From Hippopus hippopus (lineage: Eukaryota > Mollusca > Bivalvia > Cardiida > Cardiidae), in NCBI GenBank assembly GCA_946811185.2, contig OX328105.1, positions 39,234,845 through 39,298,844 on the forward strand: a stretch of 64,000 nucleotides of DNA, written 5' to 3'. A program made the position numbers and the translations under genes. The notes beneath the pieces were generated by a model that was given only the letters and a program-made list of their open reading frames with translations, was not told the origin of the DNA and ran no database searches. Position 1 is the stretch's first letter; every line of letters starts with the position of its first letter. Shown in pieces: positions 51,793-63,229 of this stretch.

Positions 51793-54569
51793 ATGGTAGC
51801 AATCGGAATAGATTTGGGAACAACATATTCCTGTGTCGGAGTTTTCCAGCACGGAAAAGTAGAAATTATCGCTAATGACCAGGGTAACCGGACAACACCG
51901 AGTTATGTTGCCTTCACGGATACAGAGAGATTGATTGGAGATCCGGCCAAAAATCAGGTAGGATTTTTAGTTCTAATTACATCTTTGAAAAATAGAATTT
52001 CGTAAAATTTATAGATTTGTCTGGTAAAGGATTAAGCCAATAAACATTTTTTGTCTAGAAATAGAGCTGGGGGGGGGGGGGGGGGGGGGCATAATTTTCA
52101 CATATATTAGATTATTTCACTTCAGTAAAGAAAGCCTGTAAAATATTTGAAAATTGAGTTTATCTAACACTTGAGCGGTACTCTGAGAAAAGGGATTTAA
52201 GGCATCTGTCATGCATTATATCAAGCAAGTCATCACATAATTAGGGATCCATATTTTTTCGAACTGAATCATGTGGTAGAATGGTCCATGGACATGCACA
52301 AATTGACCAATAGCAAACGGTTTTGACTAATGTCAGTCTACCGACATGGGTCGATACTTTTGCAGATGCATAAAGCCCCTTTTTCACAGAGCATGGCTCA
52401 TTTGCTCTAGCATTATTTCTCCAGATTTTGGGTTCTCTGTAAAATTAATGATTCAAACTTGTCACGTCGTCTTCTGTAGAAAAGTAAAACCGTCTTCTCT
52501 CCTTATAGTCTTTTATCTAGAGTGGCGTTAAAATTATTCGAAAACAAAGATAAATACGACTTTGGAAATGTCGCACACAGTGCGGATTTAAACAGTTCGA
52601 TAGTTAGACTAACAGTGGCATATCCAGTCTAAAACCTTGAAGCCTTGGCTTCAACATCAATTATTGCAAGTGCTCCTTTTTGAGGATATGAGCAAAATAC
52701 CTGCATACATGCAAGTTCAGCCAAGGCCCCAGTACTAGTTATCTTCGCTTTATTTCTGGCAACGCCCCAGATTAACAAATTCTTTTGTAAGCGACAGTCA
52801 TTTGGGTACTCACAATTGATTTTGTCTTTATTTTCCAGGCCGCAATGAATCCTCAGAACACAGTTTTCGACGCCAAAAGGCTGATAGGAAGAAAATTTGA
52901 TGATGACACAGTAACCAAGGACATGAAACATTGGCCCTTCAAAGTTATCAACAGGGGAGGTAAACCTGTCATACAAGCAGAGTACAAAGGAGAAACAAAA
53001 GTTTTCGCCCCTGAAGAAATCAGTTCTATGGTCTTGACCAAGATGAGAGAGACAGCCGAGGCATACCTCGGCACAAAAGTAACTGATGCAGTGATTACAG
53101 TGCCGGCTTATTTCAATGATTCCCAGAGACAAGCCACCAAAGATGCCGGAGCCATTGCAGGTCTGAATGTAAAACGTATCATTAATGAACCAACAGCTGC
53201 AGCATTGGCTTATGGACTTGATAAAAACTTGAGTGGAGAGAAAAATGTCCTCATTTTCGATCTTGGTGGAGGTACATTTGACGTGTCTATACTTACCATT
53301 GACGAGGGGTCCATTTTCGAGGTGAGATCAACGGCCGGAGATACACATTTGGGAGGGGAGGACTTTGACAACAGGATGGTGGACCATTTCGTTCAGGAAT
53401 TCAAACGTAAATATAACAAAGACATTAAGAAAAACGCACGTAGTATCAGAAGACTTAGAACAGCATGTGAACGAGCCAAGAGAACACTTTCCAGCAGCAC
53501 TGAGGCCAGTATAGAAATAGATTCCTTGTATGAAGGGATCGATTTCTACACAAAAATAACCAGAGCAAGATTCGAAGAGCTTTGTGCTGATCTGTTCAGA
53601 GCTACAATGGAACCAGTAGAGAAAGCTTTGAGGGACGCCAAACTTGACAAAAGTAAAATACATGAAGTTGTTCTAGTCGGAGGATCCACTCGTATTCCCA
53701 AAATTCAGAAACTGCTGCAAGACTTTATGAATGGAAAAGAGCTCAACAAATCCATTAACCCTGATGAGGCTGTAGCTTACGGGGCTGCCGTTCAGGCCGC
53801 CATCTTATCTGGTGACAGAACCGATTCACTAAAAGATGTCCTTCTGGTAGACGTGGCTCCCTTGTCGCTTGGTATTGAGACAGCGGGAGGTGTCATGACG
53901 AAACTGATTGAGAGAAATACCAAAATACCAACCAAAGCTGCCAATACGTTTACCACATACTCAGATAACCAACCAGCAGTATCTATACAAGTCTATGAAG
54001 GAGAACGAGCAATGACCAAAGATAACAATCTACTGGGAAGGTTCGATCTTACAGGAATACCACCAGCACCAAGAGGTGTTCCACAAATTGAAGTGACTTT
54101 CGATATTGACGCCAATGGAATTCTCAATGTGTCTGCACAAGATAAAAGTACGGGAAAAGTGAACAAGATTACCATTACAAATGACAAAGGACGATTAAGT
54201 AAAGAGGAAATAGACAGAATGGTCAATGATGCTGAGAAATACAAAGAGGAAGATGAAAGACAGAGAGAAAAGATAGCAGCGAGAAATAAGCTTGAGAATT
54301 ACATATTTAGTGTAAAACAAGCAGCCAACGATTCTGGTGACAAGCTTCAATCTAACGATAAAGACACTGTGAATTCTATCTGTGACGAGAGTCTGAAATG
54401 GTTGGACAACAACAGTTTGGCAGATAAAGAAGAATTCGAACATAAGTTGGAGGAAGTGCAGAAAAAGTGTTCACCAATCATGGTCAAGTTACATGGGGGT
54501 CAGCAGGGGCCAAATATGGGGTCAACAGGGGATAGTGGATCCGGACCCACAGTGGAAGAAGTTGATTAA
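51793..54569 (+). CDS. HSP70: Cytosolic heat shock protein 70, copy 2 (two exons)
   Basis: Exon 1 is 51793-51957 and exon 2 is 52839-54569, the same junction and length (631 residues) as copy 1. All three family signatures and EEVD are present. Visible protein differences from copy 1: T for S in FTD(S/T)ERL, G for E in INR(E/G)GKP, A for T in DAG(T/A)IAGL. Exon 1 differs from copy 1 at about ten of 165 bases; the 3' half of exon 2 is almost identical. The 881-bp intron is unrelated to that of copy 1 and holds a poly-G run and a MITE B. The heat-shock elements predict heat induction, though many inducible HSP70 genes lack introns. Confidence 0.97.
52068..52089 (+). repeat. Poly-G tract in the HSP70 copy 2 intron
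   Basis: An unbroken G run of about 20 bases. A second such run is at 56587-56610. Length may be unstable or misassembled. Confidence 0.9.
52172..52400 (-). mobile_element. MITE B in the HSP70 copy 2 intron
   Basis: Tips TGAGCGGTACTCTGAG and CACAGAGCATGGCTCA are inverted. The hairpin is decayed (AATGTCAGTCTACCGACATG). Confidence 0.72.
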
Positions 54570-54670
54570 AACTTTAAGATAGTGACTGTTATAATCCAAA
54601 AACACTGTAATATTCATGTAATGTACATAAGTTAAACCAAGTTTTACCATAGCAGAGCGCTTTCTAGATT

Positions 54671-54676
54671 AATAAA
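54671..54676 (+). other. Polyadenylation signal AATAAA for HSP70 copy 2
   Basis: AATAAA lies 101 bases after the stop codon. Similarity to copy 1 ends about 55 bases after the stop, before this signal. Confidence 0.6.
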
Positions 54677-54689
54677 AGTCATTTACACG

Positions 54690-54901
54690 ACGCCATGTAT
54701 AACGACCCTGAGAAAGAAAGCACATGAAAACTCTGTAAGAAAAGGATTAAATGCGACGGTAACCAGCATTTTCTTCTTTACCCACAATGTTTTGTGCAAT
54801 TTCAAAGATAAAAATAATTTTTAAAGCAACACTGAGTTTGTCATCTGCAAATGCCTTCAATTTGGACAAGTCTAAGTTTTTGTCGTTTTGTAAAAAGTTA
54901 T
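54690..54901 (+). mobile_element. MITE A, forward, tips eroded
   Basis: CGACCCTGAGAAAGAAAGCA to TTGTCGTTTTGTAAAAAGTT. The loop GGTAACC is intact, but the left arm has decayed. Confidence 0.68.
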
Positions 54902-55111
54902 CTGAAACAGAATACTAGTACGTCACATTGGATAAAAGTCTTTGTGATATTAATTTGCAATTATAAAACTTAGTCTTTCACTTTCAAAGTAACTTATTAT
55001 TTTGTAACGCCGGTTTTCATATTTTTTCCTGCAATAAAACATGAAATATTTAAAATTTGTTTTTCACTTTAGTTTTTAAATTTCACAACCTACTTGCATA
55101 ACAGTTGCAGA

Positions 55112-55318
55112 TTCACCTTTAACAAACAATCCCAAGTTGTAAGGACCCTGGGAAAGAAAGCTTGTTAAAACCTTGTGGGGAAATGAGAAAATGCTGGTAA
55201 CCAGCATTTTCTCCGTTTCCCACAATGTCTTCTACTCTTTCACAGACAAATCCCATTGTTCGAGTCAAAGAATAATAATTTGTTGAGTCTGCATATTGGA
55301 ATTATCATAATTCTCCAA
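55112..55318 (+). mobile_element. MITE A, forward, right tip lost
   Basis: Left CTTTAACAAACAATCCCAAG. The stem is near perfect. After GTTGAGTCTGCATATTGGAA the copy ends just before the 33-bp minisatellite. Confidence 0.68.
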
Positions 55319-55323
55319 ATGGA

Positions 55324-55455
55324 GCTATGGCGCTGTGTGTAAGTTTTGCTCAGTATGCTATGGCGCTGTTTGTAAGTTTTGCTCAGTATGCTATGGCGCT
55401 GTGTGTAAGTTTTGCTCAGTATGCTATGGCACTGTGTGTAAGTTTTGCTCAGTAT
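55324..55455 (+). repeat. Minisatellite, 33 bp x 4
   Basis: Unit GCTATGGCGCTGTGTGTAAG followed by TTTTGCTCAGTAT. Four units in register with three base differences in all. As 33 is 11 codons, one frame reads CKFCSVCYGAV repeatedly; no start, splice or conservation evidence supports a protein. Confidence 0.92.
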
Positions 55456-55469
55456 ATGTCAAATTAGTC

Positions 55470-55682
55470 TTAACCCTTGTCCCGCTAAATAAGCGAAATG
55501 AAATTTTTGACCCGTTAGTAAAAACCCAAATTTTGCTATTTCAAAGGTAATTTTCTGGGAACAGTATGTCCTTACCGGACAGTGTAGATCAAAGATCAGA
55601 CTGCATGTTCTGTGTAGTCTGATCTTGATCTATACTGTCCGAAAAGGTCACTGGCTCGCGCTTGGTAGCCTAAACGAGTTAA
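55470..55682 (+). mobile_element. MITE C, full length (213 bp)
   Basis: TTAA 55470-55473 and 55679-55682. Left end CCCTTGTCCCGCTAAATAAG, right end CTTGGTAGCCTAAACGAG. Core GATCAGACTGCATG / TGTAGTCTGATCTTGATC. Best TTAA-bounded example with 58217-58429. Confidence 0.82.
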
Positions 55683-56122
55683 AAAAATGGTCAGTGATCA
55701 TCGTTATAATTAATTTATTCTTTTGCTACAATGATTTCAAAAGTAACATACAGGGTCTATATACATGTTTTCGCAGTCTGAGGCAAAGTTTACATATCCT
55801 CTTAACTATAGGGGGAAATACCTTAATAAAATTAGGTAATTTTAACACGAGTTATTTCTCATGAGTTTTAGTCTCTACGGGTATAAATTACATTTGGATT
55901 CGAATGGCGTTTTTACAGAGATTTCAAAAGTTTCAGTCAGTGTCACAGCCAAAGGATACTTAATCGTGCATTTGCCTAAGTTTGTACCAGTAATAGACTT
56001 GGCGTTTAATTTTTTCCATCCCGAATTCGAAGAGTTCTAAGCAAAGCTATTGGAGCTAGTATATTCAACCACCCGTTGATTAAAAACGACGTATGATGCA
56101 GGCTCCAACGTACCATTTTAGT

Positions 56123-56500
56123 GTTACCTCTTTATCACACGACAAAATTTTAGACTTGTCCAAATTGACAGCATTTGCAGACGACAAATTCAATCTGATT
56201 TAAATGATTGATAGGTCTCTGAACATTTAAGAAAAATAGTGTGAAATGAGAAAATGCTGTTTGACCCTTTACGAACACTTCCGAGTTATCACGACCCTGA
56301 GGAAGACAGCTGTTGAAAACATTGTTGGAAAAAGAGAAAATGTCGGTCACCAGCATACATGTATTCTCCTTTTTCCCCCCCACAATGTTATATACCTGTT
56401 TGAAGAAAGATACTTTTACGTCATCCACATTTAATTTGTTTTCTGCGAATGTTTTCAATTTGGACAAGTCTAAAAATTGTTTGAGTAGGAAAGAGAGCAA
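56123..56500. mobile_element. MITE A, reverse half (56123-56257) joined to a forward copy (56258-56500)
   Basis: The reverse copy stops at the hairpin top (GAGAAAATGCTG), and a forward copy starts directly (TTTGACCCTTTACGAACAC). Its arms are expanded (ATACATGTATTC and a C run). Confidence 0.68.
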
Positions 56501-56586
56501 GGGAGATTACGCACTGACACGAATTGATAACCCTGGTTCTGGACAGCGTAGATCATGATCCTCCTACACAGGAAGTCACGGCCTCT

Positions 56587-56612
56587 ACAGATGGGGGGGG
56601 GGGGGGGGGGGA
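56587..56612 (+). repeat. Poly-G tract
   Basis: About 20 consecutive G bases after GATG. No gene nearby. Confidence 0.9.
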
Positions 56613-56614
56613 CA

Positions 56615-57955
56615 GTAAATCTGTTCTGTAATTAGTACCATTATTTCTAACAAAGTAACATCCGAATATATAAAAAGGAAAAATCAAAGGACTGAAAGTC
56701 CTGAAAAGCGGATTTGTTGAACAATTTTAAGCTATGATTCGATGTAATGAAAATTAATCTTTTTTATCACATGTAATACATGTATAATATGTAAGCAATT
56801 AGTAGGGTAAGCAAAGGCAATGGGAGTCGAAGTTTTTCTACCAAGTGTGTTGCGCATAGGACTGGGAAAAAAACCAAGATAGATTTAAAAGTGAAAGTTA
56901 TTTGACAAATATATAGAACACTTCACCTGTTGATTTGTTGATGAGTAAGACTTAAAAAACTGTACAAAATAGGATGATGATATATAATGATATTTCTATA
57001 AAAACACAGTGTCAAGGTTAACAGCTGTCAATCAGTTTCAGCAATCATGAGCAAATTTGATAAAAGAGTACAATATACTGCTACTTACACATGTATGCAA
57101 TATGACATTTTTGTGCCTTCTTGTTGAACTTCTTACCAGAGGACAAGATTTTTGACTCCCCCAGATTAAAACCAACTACATGTATTCAGATTTTCATACC
57201 CTCAACAAACTGAAAAATGAATTACTGCGTTATAGAGAAGAAAGATAAGATTTTGAAAAAAAAATATCTGAATTGATATTTCCGTAATGCACTACTCAGC
57301 CTCTTTGGGTATTATTAGATTTCATGCCACAGTTTTGGAAGGCTTTGAGGGAATGGTATTTAATCATTAACATGCGCCATCAACAAGGATTTATATATTC
57401 AAATCAGTATCAAGACGTCATATCTGGTTTAATAAAAATAAACAGAGTGACCTATTGCTAAAGTAGCCAGCCTATAATTCTACTATCAAATGCACAAAGT
57501 TGCATCATTTTACTGAATTTAACCATGCACTTTATATGAAAAGAAATATATATCTGGTAGTATTTATTGGCCTATTACGAAATAATTTGATTTGTGGCAT
57601 AAAAACTAAATAGCTTGCTATTTAGAGCATAAACAAACAATTCAATAGATATGGAGCCCTCAGATTATGTGGTTTGTATTTGTAAAGAGGTAGAAAAAAT
57701 TCTGGAAGAAAAAAAGAAAAGAAATACTGATGTCTTATTTGCCAACACTGTTCTTCATAACCCCTATTACACAGGACTCATAAACATAGGATTTATTGTG
57801 TGTTAAAGGGCTAAAAAAAAGAGAAAAATCCTCAAAAATTCTCCCAATTTATTTTTGACATAAAATACAAGGGTCAAATATAGGCCATGTTTGGACAAAC
57901 CATTAGGTATTCTGAATACTGATTACATGTATCTGTAACAGTTCTGTTAAATAGC
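56615..57955. other. Stretch without recognised gene
   Basis: A/T-rich. A possible MITE A left tip is at 57130-57175 (CTTCTTACCAGAGGACAAG) and a faint A-like stem at 57690-57770. No convincing exon or RNA gene. Confidence 0.45.
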
Positions 57956-58045
57956 CCCAAAGGCTGGGATTGAACCTAGGACCTTCAGGTCCAAACTCTG
58001 TAGGCAAACGCTCTACCACATTGCTACAAAAGCTAGCTCTATAGC
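57955..58045 (-). mobile_element. SINE head fragment (tRNA-like)
   Basis: On the minus strand: GTGGTAGAGCGTTTGCC (A box) and GGTCCTAGGTTCAATCCC (B box). A Deu/V-type body is not visible. Confidence 0.55.
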
Positions 58046-58216
58046 AAATAAGATATGTGTATCCTTATACAAACACAAGCTATACATTTATATCAATCTG
58101 TGGGATAGACCAGTATACAACATATGGATCCATGTCAGGTTTCCTTGGCATCTAACAACTGGATCTGGAGAAAATTTTGATTGGGGTTTATTTTAACACT
58201 TTGCTGAACACTCCTG

Positions 58217-58429
58217 TTAACCCTTAGGCTACTAAGTGCAATTCACTGACATTTTGCGGACAGTGTAGATTAAGATCAGACTGCATAGAACGTGCAGTCA
58301 GATCTTTGATCTACACTGTCTGATAAGAAGATATTTATCGTCCTCAAAATTACCTTGAAACAGCAGCCTTTTGGATTTTAGTATCAACTTGAAGGTATCA
58401 TTTGAGTTATTCAGCAGGACAAGGGTTAA
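58217..58429 (-). mobile_element. MITE C, full length reverse (213 bp)
   Basis: TTAA 58217-58220 and 58426-58429. Left end CCCTTAGGCTACTAAG, right end TTCAGCAGGACAAGGG. The core palindrome is at 58258-58322. Confidence 0.82.
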
Positions 58430-58618
58430 TAACCCTGAAGGAAATAAGCAATTGAAAGCATCATGGGACAAGGACAAAATTCTGGTAGACAGTATTTTCT
58501 CCTATTCCAACAGTGTTTTCAATCATAAGAGTGAACTTCAGCTCATTTGTATAAGTTTCTGAATTGTTGTCTGCAGATACATTTAAAGAGCCTAAACCTT
58601 GTCATATGGGGAAGGAAT
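58426..58618 (+). mobile_element. MITE A abutting MITE C
   Basis: It starts at the same TTAA (58426-58429) that ends the C element, continuing TAACCCTGAAGGAAATAAGC. The left tip is missing and the stem is moderately decayed. Confidence 0.62.
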
Positions 58619-58754
58619 GAATAACAAAATATTAGCATCCATTTAATTACCATTTTTTATTGAAAAACAAAAAGTAATTTATGCATAGATGGTGGACATA
58701 GACTAATCTAAACAATCTTACAAAAATTAACTCCCGTCTAAATGTGGATCTGGG

Positions 58755-58957
58755 GTCGTGCATGGCTTACTAGTAAAGTTTAGGACTTGTTACCTGATGG
58801 CCATATGTTTTTCTGTGGGAGTGTCCTTAGGCAAGACACTTCAGAGCCCTAGCCTAGTACTGCTGAAACCCAGACATACATAAATAAGCTAGTTGTAGCA
58901 ATTATATGAGTGAAATGTTGAAAGCGACATTAAACGCAATTTAATTAATCAAAAGTG
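58755..58957 (+). mobile_element. SINE, forward
   Basis: GTGTCCTTAGGCAAGACACT, CTAGCCTAGTACTGCTGAAA and a GCGACATTAAACGCAATTTA tail. The head at 58755-58800 has decayed. Confidence 0.65.
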
Positions 58958-58959
58958 GA

Positions 58960-59705
58960 TCTAACATTGACCTCCTGCAAGGTTAACCTTTATCTGACAT
59001 TTCTGTCAGCCTCACAAAATGTAGCTTTTAAGTTTTTGAAAACAAAGGTAGACAAACAGATTTTTTTTTCATTCTTACAAAAGTCATTTTTTCCCCATTC
59101 CATAACACCATAAAGGATACAATGTGTTTAAACTAAGGTAAGTGTGGCTATATTATCCCATTTTCAAGGATGTTCAGAAAAACTTTTGAAACAACTTTTC
59201 CAATTGGCTGAGCTTTAACAATCAAGGGTTTTCATCAGGACTAGTGATGGTGGCTTTTGTCTGAGATTATGCTTTAAGTCAGATTGAAAATATCAACAGT
59301 TCACCCTAGAGTTTGTAAACATGTGAGCATAAATAAATACACTAAACATGGCGTCTATATTTTCCTTTACCATAGCATTTTAAGCATTTCTAAAACCATT
59401 ATTAATCATCATAATGCAAGACACTTTTGAAATATTGAAACTTCTGTACTCAGATATCAAGGTTTTGATTTTCAAAACAGCATTTTACAAATCTAGTCAG
59501 ACTATAAACACAACACTTTCTAAACTTTCATATAGTGGGTATAATCATATAGACTGCAAACAATTCAAATCTAAAGTAGTGTGCCTATAGAAGTGGGATT
59601 TTAATATGTTAGTGGTCTGATCTTAATCTACTCTTGCTACAAAGGAAACAAACTGTCCTCATTCTGAAGTATAAAGCATGTATTGTTTTGAAACTGGTAT
59701 GATTT
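58960..59705. other. Stretch without recognised gene
   Basis: A/T-rich sequence with no long frame and no clear repeat family. Confidence 0.45.
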
Positions 59706-59708
59706 ACT

Positions 59709-59935
59709 TTAAACCCTTACAAAACAATCCCAACTTTAAACGATCCTGAGGAAGAAAGCTTTTAAAAAGAATTTCCAAATATGAGAAAATGCTGGTAACC
59801 AGCACTTTTCCTTTTCCCACAATGTGTTCAAACCTTCCAAAAATAGAATTCATATTTTGAGTCACATTGATTCTGTTATCAGCAAATGCTTTCCATTTGG
59901 ACAAGTCTCAAATTTTGTTGTGTGATAAAGAGTTG
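59709..59935 (+). mobile_element. MITE A, forward
   Basis: TTAA 59709-59712; the right end has mutated to GTTGAA. The left arm is shortened, the right arm intact. Confidence 0.78.
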
Positions 59936-60464
59936 AAAAAAAACACTGGAGTCCTCTCAGAAAAATAGAAACAATGGCTTTTTGTATGTAATTTCTTACT
60001 GAAAGCACATTGTCCTTTCCATGACTCTAATGCCTAGGAATCTCTTCAAGGGTTCTTTCTTATTACTACAAAACTTGAAACTATTAATTTCAAAATGAAA
60101 TACAAAATCAAACTAGACACAACAATTTGATTGTTCAGATACAATGATTTCTTCTTTCTTTTAAAAAGAAAATTCTTGTTTTTATTCCTGACCTAAAAAA
60201 TTGCTATGTAATAGTCTGAAAGGTGAAAACAAAATGGTGTGTTTCTTATTTTCTAAGATTTAGGCCATGTGTAATTCATGAGTATTGAATATACCTTTCT
60301 TCTGTTACATAAATGAAAATTCACCTTGTATCTTCATAAAGATATAAGTCCAGAAAATAATGATTTCACTAAAGAAAAGTAAGGTCAACTCATGCAGTGC
60401 CACAAAACATGAAATTGATTGTAACTGCCTTCAAGAGTAATTTGATGTCTGACTGATTTCTTTT

Positions 60465-60660
60465 GGTTACATTAGTTTCAACACTATTTCAGTCTTACAG
60501 TGACAACATCCCATTTATTTGTGTATGGCTTGGGTTTTACTAGGGCCCGTCTGATTCTACACAGTGTCTTGTCTATAGGCACTCCTACAAAATCCTAGCA
60601 GGTAGGTGAGGATAAAATCTGGAATAACTCAACTGACACCTTCACCAATCAGCCACAGTC
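60465..60660 (-). mobile_element. SINE-related fragment, decayed
   Basis: TTTCAACACTATTTCAGTC, GTATGGCTTGGGTTTTACTA and CACTCCTACAAAATCC recall the reverse SINE body and head. Confidence 0.45.
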
Positions 60661-60664
60661 TCAC

Positions 60665-61430
60665 AGAACCTCACTATTGACTAAATAAATGAACAGGATT
60701 ATGTCATTTCATCGCTATATTGGTCCAAATATAAATAAAAGAAAAACATAGGCTGTATAGGTTCAAGCTTAGACCTCATATTCTACACACTCTGAAGTTA
60801 GATTATCATTCAGTTTCAAAAAAAAAAAACGGGTGTTACACTTAACTATAAAAAATGGACTAATACTTAATAATTTCAAGTTCATATCATGAGTATCACA
60901 TAAAACATTAGAGACCTACTTTTAATATGCAAACTCACATTCTTGGGTCCATTTCTATTCAGTCAAAAAATGCAGGTGTGAATAAGTACACTGTAAAAAG
61001 TGGAATTTAGACTCACATATAATGAAAGCTACTGTTAAAGTGTGATGGGATTTTGACATTTTGTTGGTGATTATGTTAGTTTTATTAATTTACATATAGA
61101 TGTAGATTCCTTTTTGAAATTTTGAGCCATGTATTTGTGAATTTGAGTCATATTACATTATTGAACCACTGCGCGTACATGTGCCAAAAAAAAAAAAAAC
61201 ATGATGTAGCATGATGAGATACTTGAAACTCAATATTAACACTGATAAAATGGCTATTCATTCTTCCAATGCAGTTTTGAGTGAATCCATTTTCATGGTC
61301 TGAAGAAAAGAATTAAAATCATCACTCATCACCTGGAAGAACATAGTCCAGTTATTATTTGCTTTTTGATATCTGCAAATTCCTGCCCTGGGTACAGATG
61401 AAGCAGCCAAAATGGACCAAGATCACACTC
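60665..61430. other. Stretch without recognised gene
   Basis: Only short homopolymer runs (A10-13 at 60819 and 61187) and A/T-rich sequence seen. Confidence 0.45.
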
Positions 61431-61431
61431 T

Positions 61432-61640
61432 GTGACAAGTTGCCATGCAAAGTAAAAATGAAACTTTCAAGTCAATAGTACAAATCCAAATATTTCTATT
61501 TCAAAGTTACTTTAGGGGGAAAATACCTCCTTACCGGACAGTATAGATCAAAGATCAGACTGCACGTTCAGTGCAATCTGATCTTGATCTACACTGTCTG
61601 CTAAAGGTTCTTGAGTAGTACTTAGCAGCCTAAGGGTTAA
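61432..61640 (+). mobile_element. MITE C, right end intact
   Basis: The right end CTTAGCAGCCTAAGGGTTAA gives TTAA 61637-61640. The core GATCAGACTGCACG / CAATCTGATCTTGATC is a good palindrome. Confidence 0.75.
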
Positions 61641-62084
61641 AGGAATTGGTCCCTCTACATAAAACTTTAAAAACTATAGGCATACTTTTCATTCTGAGGT
61701 TTGAATTACTTGCTGTTTACATGAAGCACAGACTTTGACGTCTCTAGTATGGGTTGAGCAGCAGTTCATCATAAATTATATGTACTTTATTAAATAAAGT
61801 ATATATACTTCCATCTTCAAGCATAATAAACATATCAAAGAATTTAAATCTACATGTCCAAATAGTAAGGCATATAGATCTAGACTAAGATGTATTCCTG
61901 TGGACCCTACATCAAACATCTGTCTGAAAATTCTGCATTCTTAATTCTTTTGCATAAAAGGTAACAAAATAAAATTCAAGCATATTAGAAGGACTATGAA
62001 TGGACTTTTACACCTTGAAGGTAATTGACTACCCGAGGCTTAAAGTCCAGGATGTTAGGTTAGGTTAGTGGATGTTCAGTTCAC

Positions 62085-62130
62085 CAGGGATCTTATATAT
62101 ATATGTGTATATACGATCCCTGAGTTCACT
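62085..62130. repeat. Short palindrome around a TA-rich loop
   Basis: ACCAGGGATC and GATCCCTGAG flank TTATATATATATGTGTATA. Could extrude as a hairpin; no function evident. Confidence 0.5.
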
Positions 62131-62944
62131 GAGAAGGACACGATTTCACATCGAAAATCCTCAGTATAAATTCACGTCACTGGTTCGTACTTGATCGGGG
62201 CCGTTTGTGTGAACGAAGGATTTCTTTATGTCCCATCCAGAACTGGAGAGAAATTTTGGAAGCAGTCTTGCATAAATCAAATGTCTATGGTGGCATATTT
62301 CTGCCACGAGATACGAGATAGCTATCATGATAATTTTGGTAAATTATCGCGATAAATTAAAAGTTTCCTGGAAATCTTATCAAGATCGTGAAAAGTTTCA
62401 CGATAAAAATATCACGATAAACTTAACATTTTATCGCAAAATTTCTCCACCGTGCTCGGAGCTGACATGCGAGATAAAATTATTGTGATAGTTTTATCCG
62501 TTTCTCGATATCTATAAATAGAAAATTCGTCATTTGGATGAACTCGGTAGTTTTGACTTAAAGGGTAACTACAGCCAAAATCTCTTTTTTGGATATATGA
62601 ATCCTTAAATGAAAACCATCTTAAAATAGAAAAACCGCATTTCAATGTCTATCGTAGAAAGAGAGTTTTAAGCGAAAATGTGTTTTGCACACCTGTGCGA
62701 GTTTGCGAAATGTTCGATAAGCCGGATGTGATGCCACTCTTATTTCGGCTTCTGTGTACTTTTTTTTTCTCAGCCTTATCCTCCCTCATGTCAGGAGGCG
62801 ACTTTTTTCGTCACAAAAATCCTTATCGTATGCCGGGTGCCGAGTTTAAGCTCTATTTCGAGCCAGGAGATGACTATTTATTTGTCAGTCTGCTGTCTGT
62901 CTATCTGTCTGAACTAAATGACATGGCTTAATATCAGATCTACC

Positions 62945-63140
62945 ATTAATCCTCAAAAGGTTAAATAAACCTTCATGCCGATTGCAAAATTTTGAATAGT
63001 GCTAGTTTTTGAAGAAACAAAAATAGATGTTTCCGCATTGGACACTGTACATAAGATCAGATTGCATGTTCTGTGCAGTCTGATCTTAATATACACTCTT
63101 CGCAAAAGGTCATTGAGTCGCGCTCAGCAGCCTTGGGGCC
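62945..63140 (+). mobile_element. MITE C, ends decayed
   Basis: Core GATCAGATTGCATG / TGCAGTCTGATCTTAAT, right end GCGCTCAGCAGCCTTGGGGC. Confidence 0.65.
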
Positions 63141-63204
63141 CCACAGAAATTTAAATGAGGCAAGCAATAAATGGTAAATTCACTGTTGATTATCCGTCTC
63201 TTTC

Positions 63205-63229
63205 ATGAGAGAGAGAGAGAGAGAGAGAG
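63205..63229 (+). repeat. (GA)n microsatellite
   Basis: Twelve GA dinucleotides in a row, followed by an oligo-T run at 63266-63279. Confidence 0.9.

Noticed and set aside
62330..62480. TTATCGCGATAA-type palindromes as protein binding sites
   Set aside because: They form a low-complexity patch of GATAA/TTATC words, with no gene nearby to regulate.
62412..62931. Two frames of 77-83 codons on opposite strands
   Set aside because: No splice context, no domain, low-complexity composition and overlap of two strands; I cannot support either as a gene.
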